64,000 nt of DNA from Spirosoma pollinicola (GCF_002831565.1 NZ_CP025096.1:1488001-1552000), one strand, 5' to 3'. Counted from the stretch's first letter, positions 32,867 to 42,774 are shown. Made by a program: numbers and translations. The notes: a model not told the origin generated them from the letters alone.

Positions 32867-34453
32867 ATGGCAGGCACAAAAGAGACACCCCGTCAGAAGA
32901 TGATCGGGATGATGTATCTGGTTTTGACCGCATTACTGGCTCTGCAAGTCACGTCGGCCATTCTGGAGAAATTCGTTTTAATTAATAACAGTTTAGAGCA
33001 GTCCGTCGGAGCCGTTAGTAAGGTAAACCAGTCTACATTTGACAATATTCGGGCAACCGTCGAAAAGTCAGGTAACCGGGCTACTGATCTGGCTATTGTC
33101 AAACAAGCCGATGAAGTCCGGAAGTTAACAACTGAAGTAAGTGGCGAAATTGACAAGTTGAAAGATCAAATCGTAACCGCAAGCGGTGGTCGTGACGAAG
33201 CGGGTAATATCAAAAATCTGAGCGAAGAAGAATCCGTCGCTCAACTTATGATCGGTACAAACCGTAACGGGCAAGCATTCAAACTGAAAGATCAGTTAAA
33301 CGGATACATTGAAAACCTGAACAGACTTTCGGGCAATAAATACGCTCCGATGGCATTAGACGGTAAAGACGATCCAATTGCCAGTCTTTCTCCCGATCAG
33401 AAAAGAAAAGATTTTGCCGAACTGAATTTTGCTCAAACGCCGGTACCGGCAGCATTGGCAGTGTTAAGCCAAAAGCAATCTGACGTTCGTCGGCTTGAAG
33501 GTGAAGTACTCGACGTGCTGGCTAGTAAAGTTGGTGCGCAGGATGTTAAATTCGACAAAATCATTGCCATGCTTAGCATGGATTCTAAAGTAGTTGTTGC
33601 CGGCACGAAGTTTAAAGGACAGATGTTCCTGGCTGCTTCATCGTCGGGCATTCAACCACGAATGAGCTTGAATGGTGGAGCTGTGCGTATGCAGGATGGG
33701 CAGGGTATTATTGAGTTCACGGCTCAGGGTGGTGCATATGACAAAAATGGTCTGGCCCGTCGTACATTGACAGGCTCCATTGCCTATCAGACTGCAGCGG
33801 GTTTGAAAACGGTTCCGCTCACGGCAGAATATTTCGTGGCTAAGCCATCATATCAAATTGAGACAGGAACTTTACCTCCTTTGTATCTTGGCTGTGCAAA
33901 TAAACTGAGCATTCAAAGCCCTCAATTAGGCGCTCTATGGAATCCAAACATCACTGCCAATGGGGCTGCTGTCATTCAATCCGGAGAAAAAGGGAAAGTG
34001 ACCGTTGTGCCAAGTGCGGCTACTGTTGCGCTGAACGTAAGTAATGGTGGTAGCTTACTAGGTACTGAAACATTTAAGGTATCTAAGGTGCCGCGTCCAA
34101 CCTTACAAATATCAGTTGGTGGCACTTTGACAAATGATCCTCGAGGTGTTCCAGTTTCTTCAGCGAGAAGTGTAAAGATTCAGGCAGTTCCGGATCCAAG
34201 TTTTGCTATCTTTTCACCAGAGGATGCAAGATTCCGTACAACAGGTGCAACTATCTCTTTAGTAAGAGGTACACGTCGAGTTACATCTGTGACTGTAGGT
34301 CCCGGAGGAGGTTCTATTGCTACACTAGCGGCTGAAGCTCAACCTGGCGATCGCCTTGTTATTCAGGTAGATGGTGTACAACGCCAGAATTTTAGGGGTG
34401 AAATTAGTGACGTACCGATGGGCAGTCCGCTTTCACAGGTTTCGCTTTACTAG
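32867..34453 (+). CDS. gldM: Type IX secretion / gliding motor protein GldM (PorM)
   Basis: The rotor-like shaft of the type IX motor, running from the inner membrane across the periplasm to the GldKN ring. The N-terminus MAGTKETPRQKMIGMMYLVLTALLALQV is a single membrane helix; Arg9 matches the Arg that pairs with the GldL Glu in F. johnsoniae. Residues about 35-230 are the helical D1 domain, followed by the D2 to D4 Ig-like strand domains (LNGGAVRMQDGQGIIEFTAQGG, LYLGCANKLSIQSP, the final RVTSVTVGPGGGSIATLA). Length (528) is normal. ATG start. Confidence 0.96.
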   Translation: MAGTKETPRQKMIGMMYLVLTALLALQVTSAILEKFVLINNSLEQSVGAVSKVNQSTFDNIRATVEKSGNRATDLAIVKQADEVRKLTTEVSGEIDKLKDQIVTASGGRDEAGNIKNLSEEESVAQLMIGTNRNGQAFKLKDQLNGYIENLNRLSGNKYAPMALDGKDDPIASLSPDQKRKDFAELNFAQTPVPAALAVLSQKQSDVRRLEGEVLDVLASKVGAQDVKFDKIIAMLSMDSKVVVAGTKFKGQMFLAASSSGIQPRMSLNGGAVRMQDGQGIIEFTAQGGAYDKNGLARRTLTGSIAYQTAAGLKTVPLTAEYFVAKPSYQIETGTLPPLYLGCANKLSIQSPQLGALWNPNITANGAAVIQSGEKGKVTVVPSAATVALNVSNGGSLLGTETFKVSKVPRPTLQISVGGTLTNDPRGVPVSSARSVKIQAVPDPSFAIFSPEDARFRTTGATISLVRGTRRVTSVTVGPGGGSIATLAAEAQPGDRLVIQVDGVQRQNFRGEISDVPMGSPLSQVSLY

Positions 34454-34510
34454 ATGTACTAAAGCGGATTTTTGACCGTTAACATACTGAATTGACAACA
34501 ACTAGTGGCC

Positions 34511-35560
34511 ATGACACAAAATAGAACGATACGATATGCTGGTGTGCTGGCAGTAGCAGCGCTGGCACTGGCGGGAGGAGAAGTCCTGGCTCAGGAGAAA
34601 GCGAATAGTGGCGTAAATGCTAATTCTGTTCGTGGAATTAACGAGAACGACATCATGATGAAGAAAACCCTTTGGCGTCGGATTGACCTGAAGGAGAAAC
34701 AGAATCAGTCGATGTTCTCGAAGAACAATGAGATTTCTAAATATCTGATTGATGCCGTGAAAGCTGGGTTGATTGATGCGTATGCAAATGATTCGTGTAC
34801 GACAAAGATAACAGCCGAGAAATTTCACGAAAATATGCTGATTCCAAATACCGGTGGAGGTTTGTCGGCTGAGGAAAAAGCAGCTGGTTTTACTGAAGAT
34901 GGTAAAACTGCCGGAGCTACCGATGGTTGGGATGCACCTAAAGATAAGAAGAAGCCAGTCGATGATGGTTGGGGAACGCCTAAGAAAGCTGCTGCACAAC
35001 CCGCAGATGATGGCTGGGGAACCCCAAAGAAAAAGTCATCAGTAGCTGCTAACAAGAAAGGTAAAAAAGGTAAAGTTGTTGCTCCTGTTGTTGAAGCGCC
35101 CAAGGATACGGTAGCTGTTGCAGCGGCTGCACCTGCGTTTTCTGGCGATGAATACTTCCCTAAAGAACTGAATATTCTTGAAGTTAAAGAAGATTGGATC
35201 TTTGATCGGAAGCGCTCACGGCTGTATTATGATATGCAGACAGTAACACTTTTATTGCCAGCTGATAAAAACCAGGCTGGTTTTGAAAAGCCGATAGCTT
35301 CGTTCAAGTATAAAGATCTGGATAAGCTTTTCCGCAGTGATCCAAAGAAATTCATTTGGTATAACCCACAAAATCAGGCTCAACACAAAAACCTGGCCGA
35401 TGCTTTTGACCTCCGGTTGTTTTATGGTCGGATTACTAAAGTAGCTAACCCTGGTGATACTGACTTGGTAGGGATGTATGGTGACCGCGAAGGCTTACTT
35501 AAATCGTATCAGACAGAATATGAATTGATGGAAACCGAGCACGGTCTCTGGGAATATTAA
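34511..35560 (+). CDS. gldN: Type IX secretion / gliding protein GldN (PorN) with repetitive linker
   Basis: Partner of GldK in the periplasmic ring. The ATG at 34511 (MTQNRTIRYAG) gives a signal peptide ending VLAQ at about residue 28; a GTG two codons earlier is possible. The conserved first part has NDIMMKKTLWRRIDLKEKQN and AVKAGLIDAY; the second part has ILEVKEDWIFDRKRSRLYYDMQ, PKKFIWYNPQNQAQ and LADAFDLRLFYGRITKV. Between them, at about residues 118-208, lies a low-complexity insert with three spaced (D)DGW blocks at 14-15 residue intervals and a KKGKKGK run. Last gene of the operon, closed by a strong terminator. Confidence 0.94.
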   Translation: MTQNRTIRYAGVLAVAALALAGGEVLAQEKANSGVNANSVRGINENDIMMKKTLWRRIDLKEKQNQSMFSKNNEISKYLIDAVKAGLIDAYANDSCTTKITAEKFHENMLIPNTGGGLSAEEKAAGFTEDGKTAGATDGWDAPKDKKKPVDDGWGTPKKAAAQPADDGWGTPKKKSSVAANKKGKKGKVVAPVVEAPKDTVAVAAAAPAFSGDEYFPKELNILEVKEDWIFDRKRSRLYYDMQTVTLLLPADKNQAGFEKPIASFKYKDLDKLFRSDPKKFIWYNPQNQAQHKNLADAFDLRLFYGRITKVANPGDTDLVGMYGDREGLLKSYQTEYELMETEHGLWEY

Positions 35561-35565
35561 TCAAC

Positions 35566-35597
35566 AAAAAAGAGCGACTGAAAAGTCGCTCTTTTTT
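35566..35597 (+). terminator. Rho-independent terminator of the porP-gldN operon
   Basis: A perfect 14-bp stem AAAAAAGAGCGACT / AGTCGCTCTTTTTT with a GAAA tetraloop lies six bases after the gldN stop and ends in T7. Confidence 0.92.
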
Positions 35598-35681
35598 TAT
35601 GGGATTTATTACAGTGTAATTTATAGAGGTGAAATTGTCTGAACAATCCCATTATGAGCGGCTTTCTAGCCGCTTTACTTT

Positions 35682-37493
35682 TTAGGCATTCTCAATCGTG
35701 TCGAAATAAAGTTTAAGCTTTTCAGCACGGTCTTTACCAACCACTTCGGCTACTTCATCCAGCGAAGCTTCACGAATTTTCGTAACGCCCTTAAAGTGCT
35801 TCAATAATTTGGCTGCCGTTTTTTTGCCAACGCCTTCTACATTTTCTAACTCGCTTATCAAGGAATTACGGCTTCGTTTGTCGCGGTGATAAGTGATAGC
35901 AAACCGGTGGGCTTCATCGCGGATTCGCTGAATCAGTTTCAGTGATTCAGATTTCTTATCAATATAAAGCGGCAGGTTATCCTCCGGGAAGTAAATTTCT
36001 TCCAATCGTTTTGCGATACCGATAATCGGTACTTTGCCATAAAGGTCCAGTGCCTTTAACGCGTCGCAGGCAGCGCTGAGTTGCCCTTTCCCACCGTCAA
36101 TCACAATAAGGTCGGGTAAGCCCGTATCTTCTGTTAAAACGCGTGTGTATCGGCGAGTAACTACTTCATACATACTGGCGAAATCGTTAGGGCCAATAAC
36201 GGTTTTTATAGAGAAATGCCGATATTCCTTGTTGGCCGGTTTTCCACCAACAAAACACACCATTGCCGACACGGGGTTTGTGCCCTGAATGTTGGAGTTA
36301 TCAAAGCATTCAATTCGATTAGGAAGCGTTTTTAGCTGTAAATCCTGTTTAAGCCGAATAAGTACCCGATCTTTCTTACTGGCATTGGCCGTCGCTTCAG
36401 CAGCCGCCCGATCCTGACGTTCACGTCGAAAGTACAGGACGTTTTTGAGCGACATATCCAGCAATTTCTTTTTATCGCCAATCTGAGGAACCGTCACTTC
36501 AGCTTTTAAATCAACGTCGAGAGGAATATTGGTAATGATTTCTTTTGCCTGACTTCCATATTGCTCTCGAAATTCGATAATCATCATCGCTAACAAATCA
36601 GGGTCGGTTTCGTCGAGTTTTTTCTTGACTTCCACCGTGTGAGCCTGCACAATGGTGCCGTTCACAACTTTCATGAAGTTGATGTATGCAGACACTTCAT
36701 CAGAAGCAATCGAGAAAACATCCGCGTCGGCAATTTTGGGATTAACAACCGTCGATTTGCTCTGAAAGCGTTGTAACACGTCCATTTTATCTTTATACTT
36801 CTGTGCCTGTTCAAAGGCCAGATCGTTGGCAGCTTCGACCATCCGATCTTTAAAATATTCCTGAGCCGGTTTAAGATTTCCCTTTAGTATGTGATGAATT
36901 TGTTCAATATCACTATTGTAATCGCCTTCATCCTGCTTGCCTTCACACGGCCCTTTACAATTACCAATGTGGTATTCCAGACAAACTTTGTACTTGCCTG
37001 CTTCGATGTTTTCGGGGGCCAGATTGTAATTACAGGTTCGAATAGTAAACAGTTGACTGAACATATCCAGCACTGTATACATAGGCTTTAGGTTGGCAAA
37101 GGGTCCATAGAATGTTCCCTGTTTTCGGTCGATGCGACGAGTGGTTAAAACGCGCGGAAAATGCTCATTGGTAACGCAGACGAAGGGGTATGTTTTGTCG
37201 TCGCGCAGGAGAATATTGAACTTTGGCTGATAGCGTTTAATGAGTTGATTTTCGAGCAGCAACGCGTCGAACTCAGTATGAACAATGGTGAACTCGATTT
37301 TTCGAATCTGGCTTACCAGCCGTAATGTTTTGCGATCATGCCCTTTTGAGTTTGTGAAATAACTACTGACCCGGTTTTTGAGGTCTTTCGCCTTTCCCAC
37401 ATAAATTACTTCGCCCGATAAATCAAAATACCGGTAAACCCCCGGCTCGTGCGGCACCTTGCTTAACTCTGTTTTATAGTCGAATTCAGGCAT
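35682..37493 (-). CDS. uvrC: UvrABC system protein C, excinuclease subunit
   Basis: Makes both incisions in nucleotide excision repair. The N-terminal GIY-YIG nuclease is at about residues 14-95 (GVYRYFDLSGEVIYVGKAKDLKNRVSSYF). A UvrB-interacting UVR region follows at about 205-240. The UvrC RNaseH-like nuclease domain has FDNSNIQGTNPVSAMVCFVGG, and PDLIVIDGGKGQL. The helix-hairpin-helix end is ENVEGVGKKTAAKLLKHF. Four cysteines near residues 154-182 (CNYN, CLEYHIGNCKGPCEG) match the iron-sulfur type arrangement seen in UvrC. Length (603) and ATG start are normal. Stands alone, convergent with gldN. Confidence 0.97.
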   Translation of the reverse strand: MPEFDYKTELSKVPHEPGVYRYFDLSGEVIYVGKAKDLKNRVSSYFTNSKGHDRKTLRLVSQIRKIEFTIVHTEFDALLLENQLIKRYQPKFNILLRDDKTYPFVCVTNEHFPRVLTTRRIDRKQGTFYGPFANLKPMYTVLDMFSQLFTIRTCNYNLAPENIEAGKYKVCLEYHIGNCKGPCEGKQDEGDYNSDIEQIHHILKGNLKPAQEYFKDRMVEAANDLAFEQAQKYKDKMDVLQRFQSKSTVVNPKIADADVFSIASDEVSAYINFMKVVNGTIVQAHTVEVKKKLDETDPDLLAMMIIEFREQYGSQAKEIITNIPLDVDLKAEVTVPQIGDKKKLLDMSLKNVLYFRRERQDRAAAEATANASKKDRVLIRLKQDLQLKTLPNRIECFDNSNIQGTNPVSAMVCFVGGKPANKEYRHFSIKTVIGPNDFASMYEVVTRRYTRVLTEDTGLPDLIVIDGGKGQLSAACDALKALDLYGKVPIIGIAKRLEEIYFPEDNLPLYIDKKSESLKLIQRIRDEAHRFAITYHRDKRSRNSLISELENVEGVGKKTAAKLLKHFKGVTKIREASLDEVAEVVGKDRAEKLKLYFDTIENA

Positions 37494-37605
37494 ACTGTAT
37501 TGCCGACGGAGACTGTCGACGGATTAGGGTGCAATCTTGAGGTATGATTGGTATTACAAAACAACCCACATCGACTAAAGGTTGCTTAAAATTTAAGGTA
37601 AAAAA

Positions 37606-37626
37606 AGGCCAGCAATAGGCTGGCCT
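37606..37626 (-). terminator. Terminator of the PBP1A gene
   Basis: An 8-bp stem (AGGCCAGC / GCTGGCCT) with a 5-base loop is followed on the minus strand by a run of T, nine bases after the PBP1A stop. Confidence 0.8.
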
Positions 37627-37634
37627 GAACTCGT

Positions 37635-39992
37635 TTACTGTAAGACTTCATCCTCATCTTCGGGTACGACTTTTGGCGGAATGTACCGTTGGGAGGAGTC
37701 TATATGATAACCGCCACAATCGATCTTAAAATTATTGGGCTTCCGGAAAGGTTCGGGGCGATACTGCGTCAGCGAAGGATCATTATAAATCTTTTGCATA
37801 TACATGGCCCAGGCGGGCATAGCCAATCGGCCACCCTGACCCAGTGAAATATCCCGGAAGTGAATAGGCCGGTCGTCACCTCCCACCCAAAGTCCGGAAA
37901 CAAGATGCTGGGTCATGCCCATAAACCATGCATCTGAGTAGTTGGACGTTGTTCCGGTTTTAGCAGCAATCTCATTGCCACCATCCAGCAGTTTATACTG
38001 TGTTCGCAACCGTTGGGCTGTTCCATTGGGATCTTCTACGGCTCCGCGCATCAGATGAAGCATCTCATAAGCCCGATTCGCACTAATTACCTGTTTGGCA
38101 TCGGGTGTGAAGTTCTTTAACACATTACCGTTTTTATCCGTAATCTGAATAAGCATCATCGGGCGGACACGCGTCCCGCCGTTGGCGAAAGCACAATAAG
38201 CCGCCACCATCTCATAAACAGACACGTCGCCGGTTCCGAGACAAAGCGTGGGGTTATCGGGCAGATCTTTGCTTTCAATACCCATATCGTGGGCATATTT
38301 AATTACGGCTGCTGCACGCGTTTTTTTGATCAATTGAGCACTAACCGTATTGATGGATTGGCCTAGGGCTTCGCGTAACGATAGATTTATGCCGCTGTAT
38401 CGCCCTGTCGAGTTCTTTGGCATCCAGGGTGGCCCATTGTTATTATCCTCGCCATGTGCGAACACGGTGGGGCGATCTACAATGTGGCTACAGGGAGTCA
38501 CGAAACCCTGATCCATAGCCGTAAGGTAAACGAATGGTTTGAAGGTAGACCCTGGCTGGCGACGGCTCTGACGAACGTGGTCAAACTTCATGTATTTGAA
38601 ATTGACACCGCCAACCCATGCCTTTACGTAGCCATAACGAGGGTCCATAGACATGAAACCAGTGTTGAGCAACCGCTTGTAGTACCGGATCGAATCCAGC
38701 GGACTCATGGTTGTATCTTTATCATTTCGGCGACCTCCATACACAAACACTTTCATTTTAATCGGCTTGCGCATCTCTTGCCAGATGGTCTTTTCATCGT
38801 CGCCATAGGCTGCCTTTAACTGTTTAAATCGAATTGTACGACGTGCAACTGACTCAATAAAGCCGGGAATTTCAATGTATTTCTTCGTTCGGGGGTCTTT
38901 TTTGACCCAAGGGTTACGACCGCGCCAGTGCTCGTAGAATTTCTTTTGCTGATCGCGCATATTGGTCATTACGGCCTCCTCTGCATAGGCCTGCATGCGA
39001 GAGTCGATAGTCGTGTAAATTCTCAATCCGCTGGTATAGAGGTCGAGCTCGGCACCTGGATTTTCGTCATTATACTGCCTGATCCACTTTTTTATGTCAT
39101 CGCGGATAACAGACCGAAAGTAAGCCGCCATACCTGTATTCTGATTCTCGATGCTAAAATCAAGTTTCAGGGGTTTGTTCTTATAGCTTAAGAATTGCTC
39201 CTCGCTCAGGAGTTTGTACTTTTTCATCTGCCCCAACACCACATTCCGACGATCTCTTGTTCGGTCCTCAAATAAGCGGGGGTTATAAAAGGTTGGGTTT
39301 TTGAGCATTCCTACCAGTAAAGCGGCCTCTTCGACATTCAGATTCCAGGGCTCTTTACTAAAATACGTCTTGGCGGCCGTTTTGATACCGTAGGTATTGT
39401 TCCCAAACGAAACCGTATTGAGGTACATCATCATGACCTCCTGCTTGGTGTAGTTCCTCTCCAGGCGTACAGCAAGGATCCATTCTTTTGTTTTGGCAAT
39501 AATCAGGCTAATCACCGGAATATGACCCAGAACACCCCGGAGTTCCTCCTGCCGTGTATCAAATAAATTCTTGGCGGTTTGCTGTGTGAGTGTACTGCCA
39601 CCGCCTGAACTGGAGGCATCTTTGAAGGTAATAAAACCGCCAACAGCCCTGAATAACGAGCGAGGATCAATGCCGGAGTGTTTGATAAATCGGGCATCTT
39701 CTGTTGCCAGCAGAGCCGACGTTACATTGGGCGACACCTGCGAAATCTCGATAGGAGTACGGTTTTCAACGTAGTATTTACCCAACAATTGATGGTCGGC
39801 GGTGTATACTTCAGAGGCTTCTTCGCTTTTTGGATTTTCAAGAGCTTTCAGACTCGGCATGCCGCCAAAAAGCCACAAAAAATTGTAGCTGACAGCCAAT
39901 ACATACAGAACCAGCAAGATTATGCCCGTGAGCGAAAATCGCCATAAGCTTCGGATTATTTTTCGGTATGGACCAGGAGCAAATTCAGTCAT
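37635..39992 (-). CDS. Penicillin-binding protein 1A, bifunctional transglycosylase/transpeptidase
   Basis: Polymerises and cross-links peptidoglycan. One membrane helix lies at about residues 20-40. The GT51 glycosyltransferase domain has catalytic Glu98 in ATEDARF, then SSGGGSTLTQQTAKNLF, ILAVRLERNYTKQEVMMMYLN and the GMLKNPTFYNP motif. The transpeptidase domain has the nucleophile Ser482 in PGSTFKPF, SINTVSAQL and the AAKTGTTSNYSDAWF motif. Length (785) and order match the PonA/MrcA class. A short acidic tail follows. It lies 90 bases downstream of sprE on the same strand and could share its transcript. Confidence 0.95.
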   Translation of the reverse strand: MTEFAPGPYRKIIRSLWRFSLTGIILLVLYVLAVSYNFLWLFGGMPSLKALENPKSEEASEVYTADHQLLGKYYVENRTPIEISQVSPNVTSALLATEDARFIKHSGIDPRSLFRAVGGFITFKDASSSGGGSTLTQQTAKNLFDTRQEELRGVLGHIPVISLIIAKTKEWILAVRLERNYTKQEVMMMYLNTVSFGNNTYGIKTAAKTYFSKEPWNLNVEEAALLVGMLKNPTFYNPRLFEDRTRDRRNVVLGQMKKYKLLSEEQFLSYKNKPLKLDFSIENQNTGMAAYFRSVIRDDIKKWIRQYNDENPGAELDLYTSGLRIYTTIDSRMQAYAEEAVMTNMRDQQKKFYEHWRGRNPWVKKDPRTKKYIEIPGFIESVARRTIRFKQLKAAYGDDEKTIWQEMRKPIKMKVFVYGGRRNDKDTTMSPLDSIRYYKRLLNTGFMSMDPRYGYVKAWVGGVNFKYMKFDHVRQSRRQPGSTFKPFVYLTAMDQGFVTPCSHIVDRPTVFAHGEDNNNGPPWMPKNSTGRYSGINLSLREALGQSINTVSAQLIKKTRAAAVIKYAHDMGIESKDLPDNPTLCLGTGDVSVYEMVAAYCAFANGGTRVRPMMLIQITDKNGNVLKNFTPDAKQVISANRAYEMLHLMRGAVEDPNGTAQRLRTQYKLLDGGNEIAAKTGTTSNYSDAWFMGMTQHLVSGLWVGGDDRPIHFRDISLGQGGRLAMPAWAMYMQKIYNDPSLTQYRPEPFRKPNNFKIDCGGYHIDSSQRYIPPKVVPEDEDEVLQ

Positions 39993-40082
39993 TATGGGTT
40001 TGTCTCATTCGTTTTAGATTCAATTCGTCAAGTTCCTGAATGATCAGATGGACGTTGACTTACCGAACCTACATACATTAAA

Positions 40083-42329
40083 TTATTTTCTCTTTGCCGA
40101 AAGCTGATCGGCTGCGGCCTGCATTTCCTTTACATGAGGTAACAACTGACTGCCGGGATAATCACGGACAAATTCGCTTATGGCCTGCCGGTAATCATCT
40201 ATACCCTTTACTTTACCAACCAATAAAAGCCGCAATAACGCCAATTTGTCTTCCAACTGGGTTCCTGCGACACTCCCCAAAGCGGTTTCTGCCCGGGTCA
40301 ATGCTTCGGCGTTATTATTTGCCTTATACAGCTCATAAATGGCTGTGTAGGTTTTCAATGCCTGCGCTTCCGAATCGGTAGTTTGGGCAACCACTTTCCC
40401 TGTTAGACGCGCGTAGGAGGTATTGGGATACTCTGCCAACAATTTTTCTTTCCAGGGAGACGATTGACCGATTTGCTCATTCGAGAGGTAAAGTAAGTAA
40501 TACACTTCTGGTTTTTGTAGTGTATTTGGGTATCGGGTCAGCAACTGTTCAAAGGTTGGAATGGCATCGGCGGGTTTGTTCAACTCGAACTTATAAAGCT
40601 TGCCCAACTTATATAAAGCATTCTCAATGCGTTGGTTTGCCAGTGCCTGCGCTTCCTTTGTGAATGGAATCTTAGCCATCATGGCATCCTTCTGCCCTTT
40701 TCGACTTGGTCCCGACAGCACGACAGCGCCCCCACCGGCATCGACTGGCTGTAACGGCGTATTCGGGTTAATGGAATTGGCTGGAGTTGATCCGTTGATT
40801 GGACTATTATCAGCTGCTATTGCGCCTGAGGCTTCCTTGTTGCTTCGTCGCCAGTTGTCTTCGAGTGGCCGATTGCCCCAGCGTACCGAGAATTCCTGTT
40901 TCCCCTGGCTCAAGGCAACGGGGTTATAAAGTACCCACCGTTCATTTGGTTGAAGATTGGAGTTCGTAGCACCCGGCATTGTGTTTCCAGCTCCATTCGT
41001 TGCCCGATCTACAATTTGTTGTGCCAATGCGGCCTGTGCTTTGTCTTCTTTCTGCCGTTGATCAATTGCTTTCTCAAGAACCTTATCAAGTGCATTGGCG
41101 TCTAGTTTCGACAGAGCTAATAAACTATCGTCGGTAGTGATAGTCGTTCTGTAGAGAACAAAGTCGTCGAGTGTTTTTTTGCGGGTTACCAGAGCGGCAT
41201 AGTCTGGTGATTGTTTCGGCATTAAAGCGAGCGCACTATCATAATAAACTTTAGCGTGCGTGTAATCTGCTTTCTTTTCAAAGTACAACTTGCCGATTTC
41301 AAGATAGGTGTAGGGCACCTGAGTAGTGTTGGAACCGGCCGCCTGAATCGACTGGCTGTAGTAGCCGATGGCTTTATCTACCCGACCGCTTCGCGCTTCA
41401 AGCAACCCCATTGTAAAGTAAACCTTATCTTTCAAGTCTTCGTTTTTTCGATCATTTAGCAAATCATCAAACATTTCGGCCGATTGCGCCATCCTTTTTT
41501 TATCACCCGTTAACCCGTTACTTTGAATAGCATACAGATTTGCGTAAAACGACTGGTCATAAGTGGGGTGTGAGGACAACACCTTGCGGTAATGGTCAAC
41601 GGCTTTAGCTGGCTGGCCAATCTGGTCATACAATTGACCCGCAATAAGGTGTAGACGAGCGGTGGCTTCTCCCTTTTTCAGCACAGGGAAGGTGGCATCC
41701 AGAATACCGGCAGCGGTTGCATATTCGCCCTGCCGCTCATGCATGTACGCTTTTGTCAAATAGAAGTCACGCGTATTAGGCTTATTGAGTGGTTGATTTC
41801 GAAGGTACTCGGATACATTTAATGCGTTTGTATAGTCATTGGCTTCAACATAGGCCCGCATCAAACCAACCAGTGCTGTATGCTTATCATTTTCATTTGT
41901 TCCTTTTGTATTGACGTATTTGAAGACCTCAATTGCATTCGGCAAATCCTGTTTCAGCAGCCGGGCACGTCCTATCAGAATGTAGGCATTATCGAGCCAT
42001 TTACTATTCTGATGTCGTTCAGGAATAAGCGATGCTTTTTTAATTGCATCGTCAATTTGGGGTTTTACCGGTTGCATCAGTATGGAGTCGACCGGCAAGA
42101 GGATAGGCATTAACTGATTGTAGTTTTCCTGCCGTGTTTTAAACAGGATTTGCTCGGCCAGATTGATCTGGTCGCGGGCAAGAACATATGCATTAAAATG
42201 GGCTGTTAAGTTATGATACCCTTTGCTGACCGCTTTCGTGCTATACTGTGAGCACGATACCAGTCCACCGGTCAATAGAATAAGGACCGTAAGTAACAAA
42301 AAGGATTGGTTTCGTAAATAGCGGGACAT
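40083..42329 (-). CDS. sprE: SprE/PorW-type TPR lipoprotein, type IX secretion accessory
   Basis: An outer-membrane-associated lipoprotein needed for type IX secretion and gliding in species where it was tested. The ATG at 42329 gives a lipoprotein signal peptide with lipobox LVSC at about residue 26. The next segment YHNLTAHFNAYVLARDQINLAEQ is the SprE/PorW signature. Residues about 100-420 hold TPR-type repeats (for example DQIGQPAKAVDHYRKVLSSHP), and a second TPR block covers 560-740, separated by a low-complexity linker with Asn, Pro and Ser. Length (748) is close to known SprE (about 870). The GTG at 42350 is an unlikely start. Placed on general homology from memory. Confidence 0.82.
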   Translation of the reverse strand: MSRYLRNQSFLLLTVLILLTGGLVSCSQYSTKAVSKGYHNLTAHFNAYVLARDQINLAEQILFKTRQENYNQLMPILLPVDSILMQPVKPQIDDAIKKASLIPERHQNSKWLDNAYILIGRARLLKQDLPNAIEVFKYVNTKGTNENDKHTALVGLMRAYVEANDYTNALNVSEYLRNQPLNKPNTRDFYLTKAYMHERQGEYATAAGILDATFPVLKKGEATARLHLIAGQLYDQIGQPAKAVDHYRKVLSSHPTYDQSFYANLYAIQSNGLTGDKKRMAQSAEMFDDLLNDRKNEDLKDKVYFTMGLLEARSGRVDKAIGYYSQSIQAAGSNTTQVPYTYLEIGKLYFEKKADYTHAKVYYDSALALMPKQSPDYAALVTRKKTLDDFVLYRTTITTDDSLLALSKLDANALDKVLEKAIDQRQKEDKAQAALAQQIVDRATNGAGNTMPGATNSNLQPNERWVLYNPVALSQGKQEFSVRWGNRPLEDNWRRSNKEASGAIAADNSPINGSTPANSINPNTPLQPVDAGGGAVVLSGPSRKGQKDAMMAKIPFTKEAQALANQRIENALYKLGKLYKFELNKPADAIPTFEQLLTRYPNTLQKPEVYYLLYLSNEQIGQSSPWKEKLLAEYPNTSYARLTGKVVAQTTDSEAQALKTYTAIYELYKANNNAEALTRAETALGSVAGTQLEDKLALLRLLLVGKVKGIDDYRQAISEFVRDYPGSQLLPHVKEMQAAADQLSAKRK

Positions 42330-42426
42330 TCGAAAATAACACGTGGTCACTCGTACTAAAACGTTTCTAAGGGGGTCAATAATATGGAACCTTAGCCCAA
42401 ATTAACGAATTTTGCCTGGTATAAAC

Positions 42427-42720
42427 ATGTCAATTGCTAATTCTATGGAAAACAGCCCCGGCCAACCTGATGAAAACTATCCGAAAAAATCGGCTCTGGG
42501 TGATGAGCCTGTAAAAAAGGTTACCGAAAAGACGACATCGTTTGTTCAGTTTAGTGGAATCGCCTTTCAAATGCTGGGCACTATTGGGCTTGGGGTTTAT
42601 GTCGGTATGAAACTAGACGCCTGGCAGAACAATCATCGGCCTGTCTGGACAATTGTTTTATCGCTTACCGCCATTGGCGCTTCGCTCTATTTGTTTATCC
42701 GACAATTGACGCGGAAGTGA
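42427..42720 (+). CDS. AtpZ/AtpI-like protein of the ATP synthase operon
   Basis: A small protein that in related operons helps assemble the F0 ring or bring in magnesium or calcium. It has a polar N-terminal 40 residues and two membrane helices (residues about 43-60 and 71-88, FSGIAFQMLGTIGLGVYVGMKLD and PVWTIVLSLTAIGASLYLFI). The LGVYVGMKLDxW block is the AtpZ mark. ATG at 42427; a TTG at 42412 is in frame but less likely. First gene of the atp operon; a toxin-like fragment separates it from the next one. Confidence 0.78.
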   Translation: MSIANSMENSPGQPDENYPKKSALGDEPVKKVTEKTTSFVQFSGIAFQMLGTIGLGVYVGMKLDAWQNNHRPVWTIVLSLTAIGASLYLFIRQLTRK

Positions 42721-42774
42721 ACGTAGAATTGGATGCCAGCCCGGTCATCAGAGTATTGATTTGAAAACTGCTGA

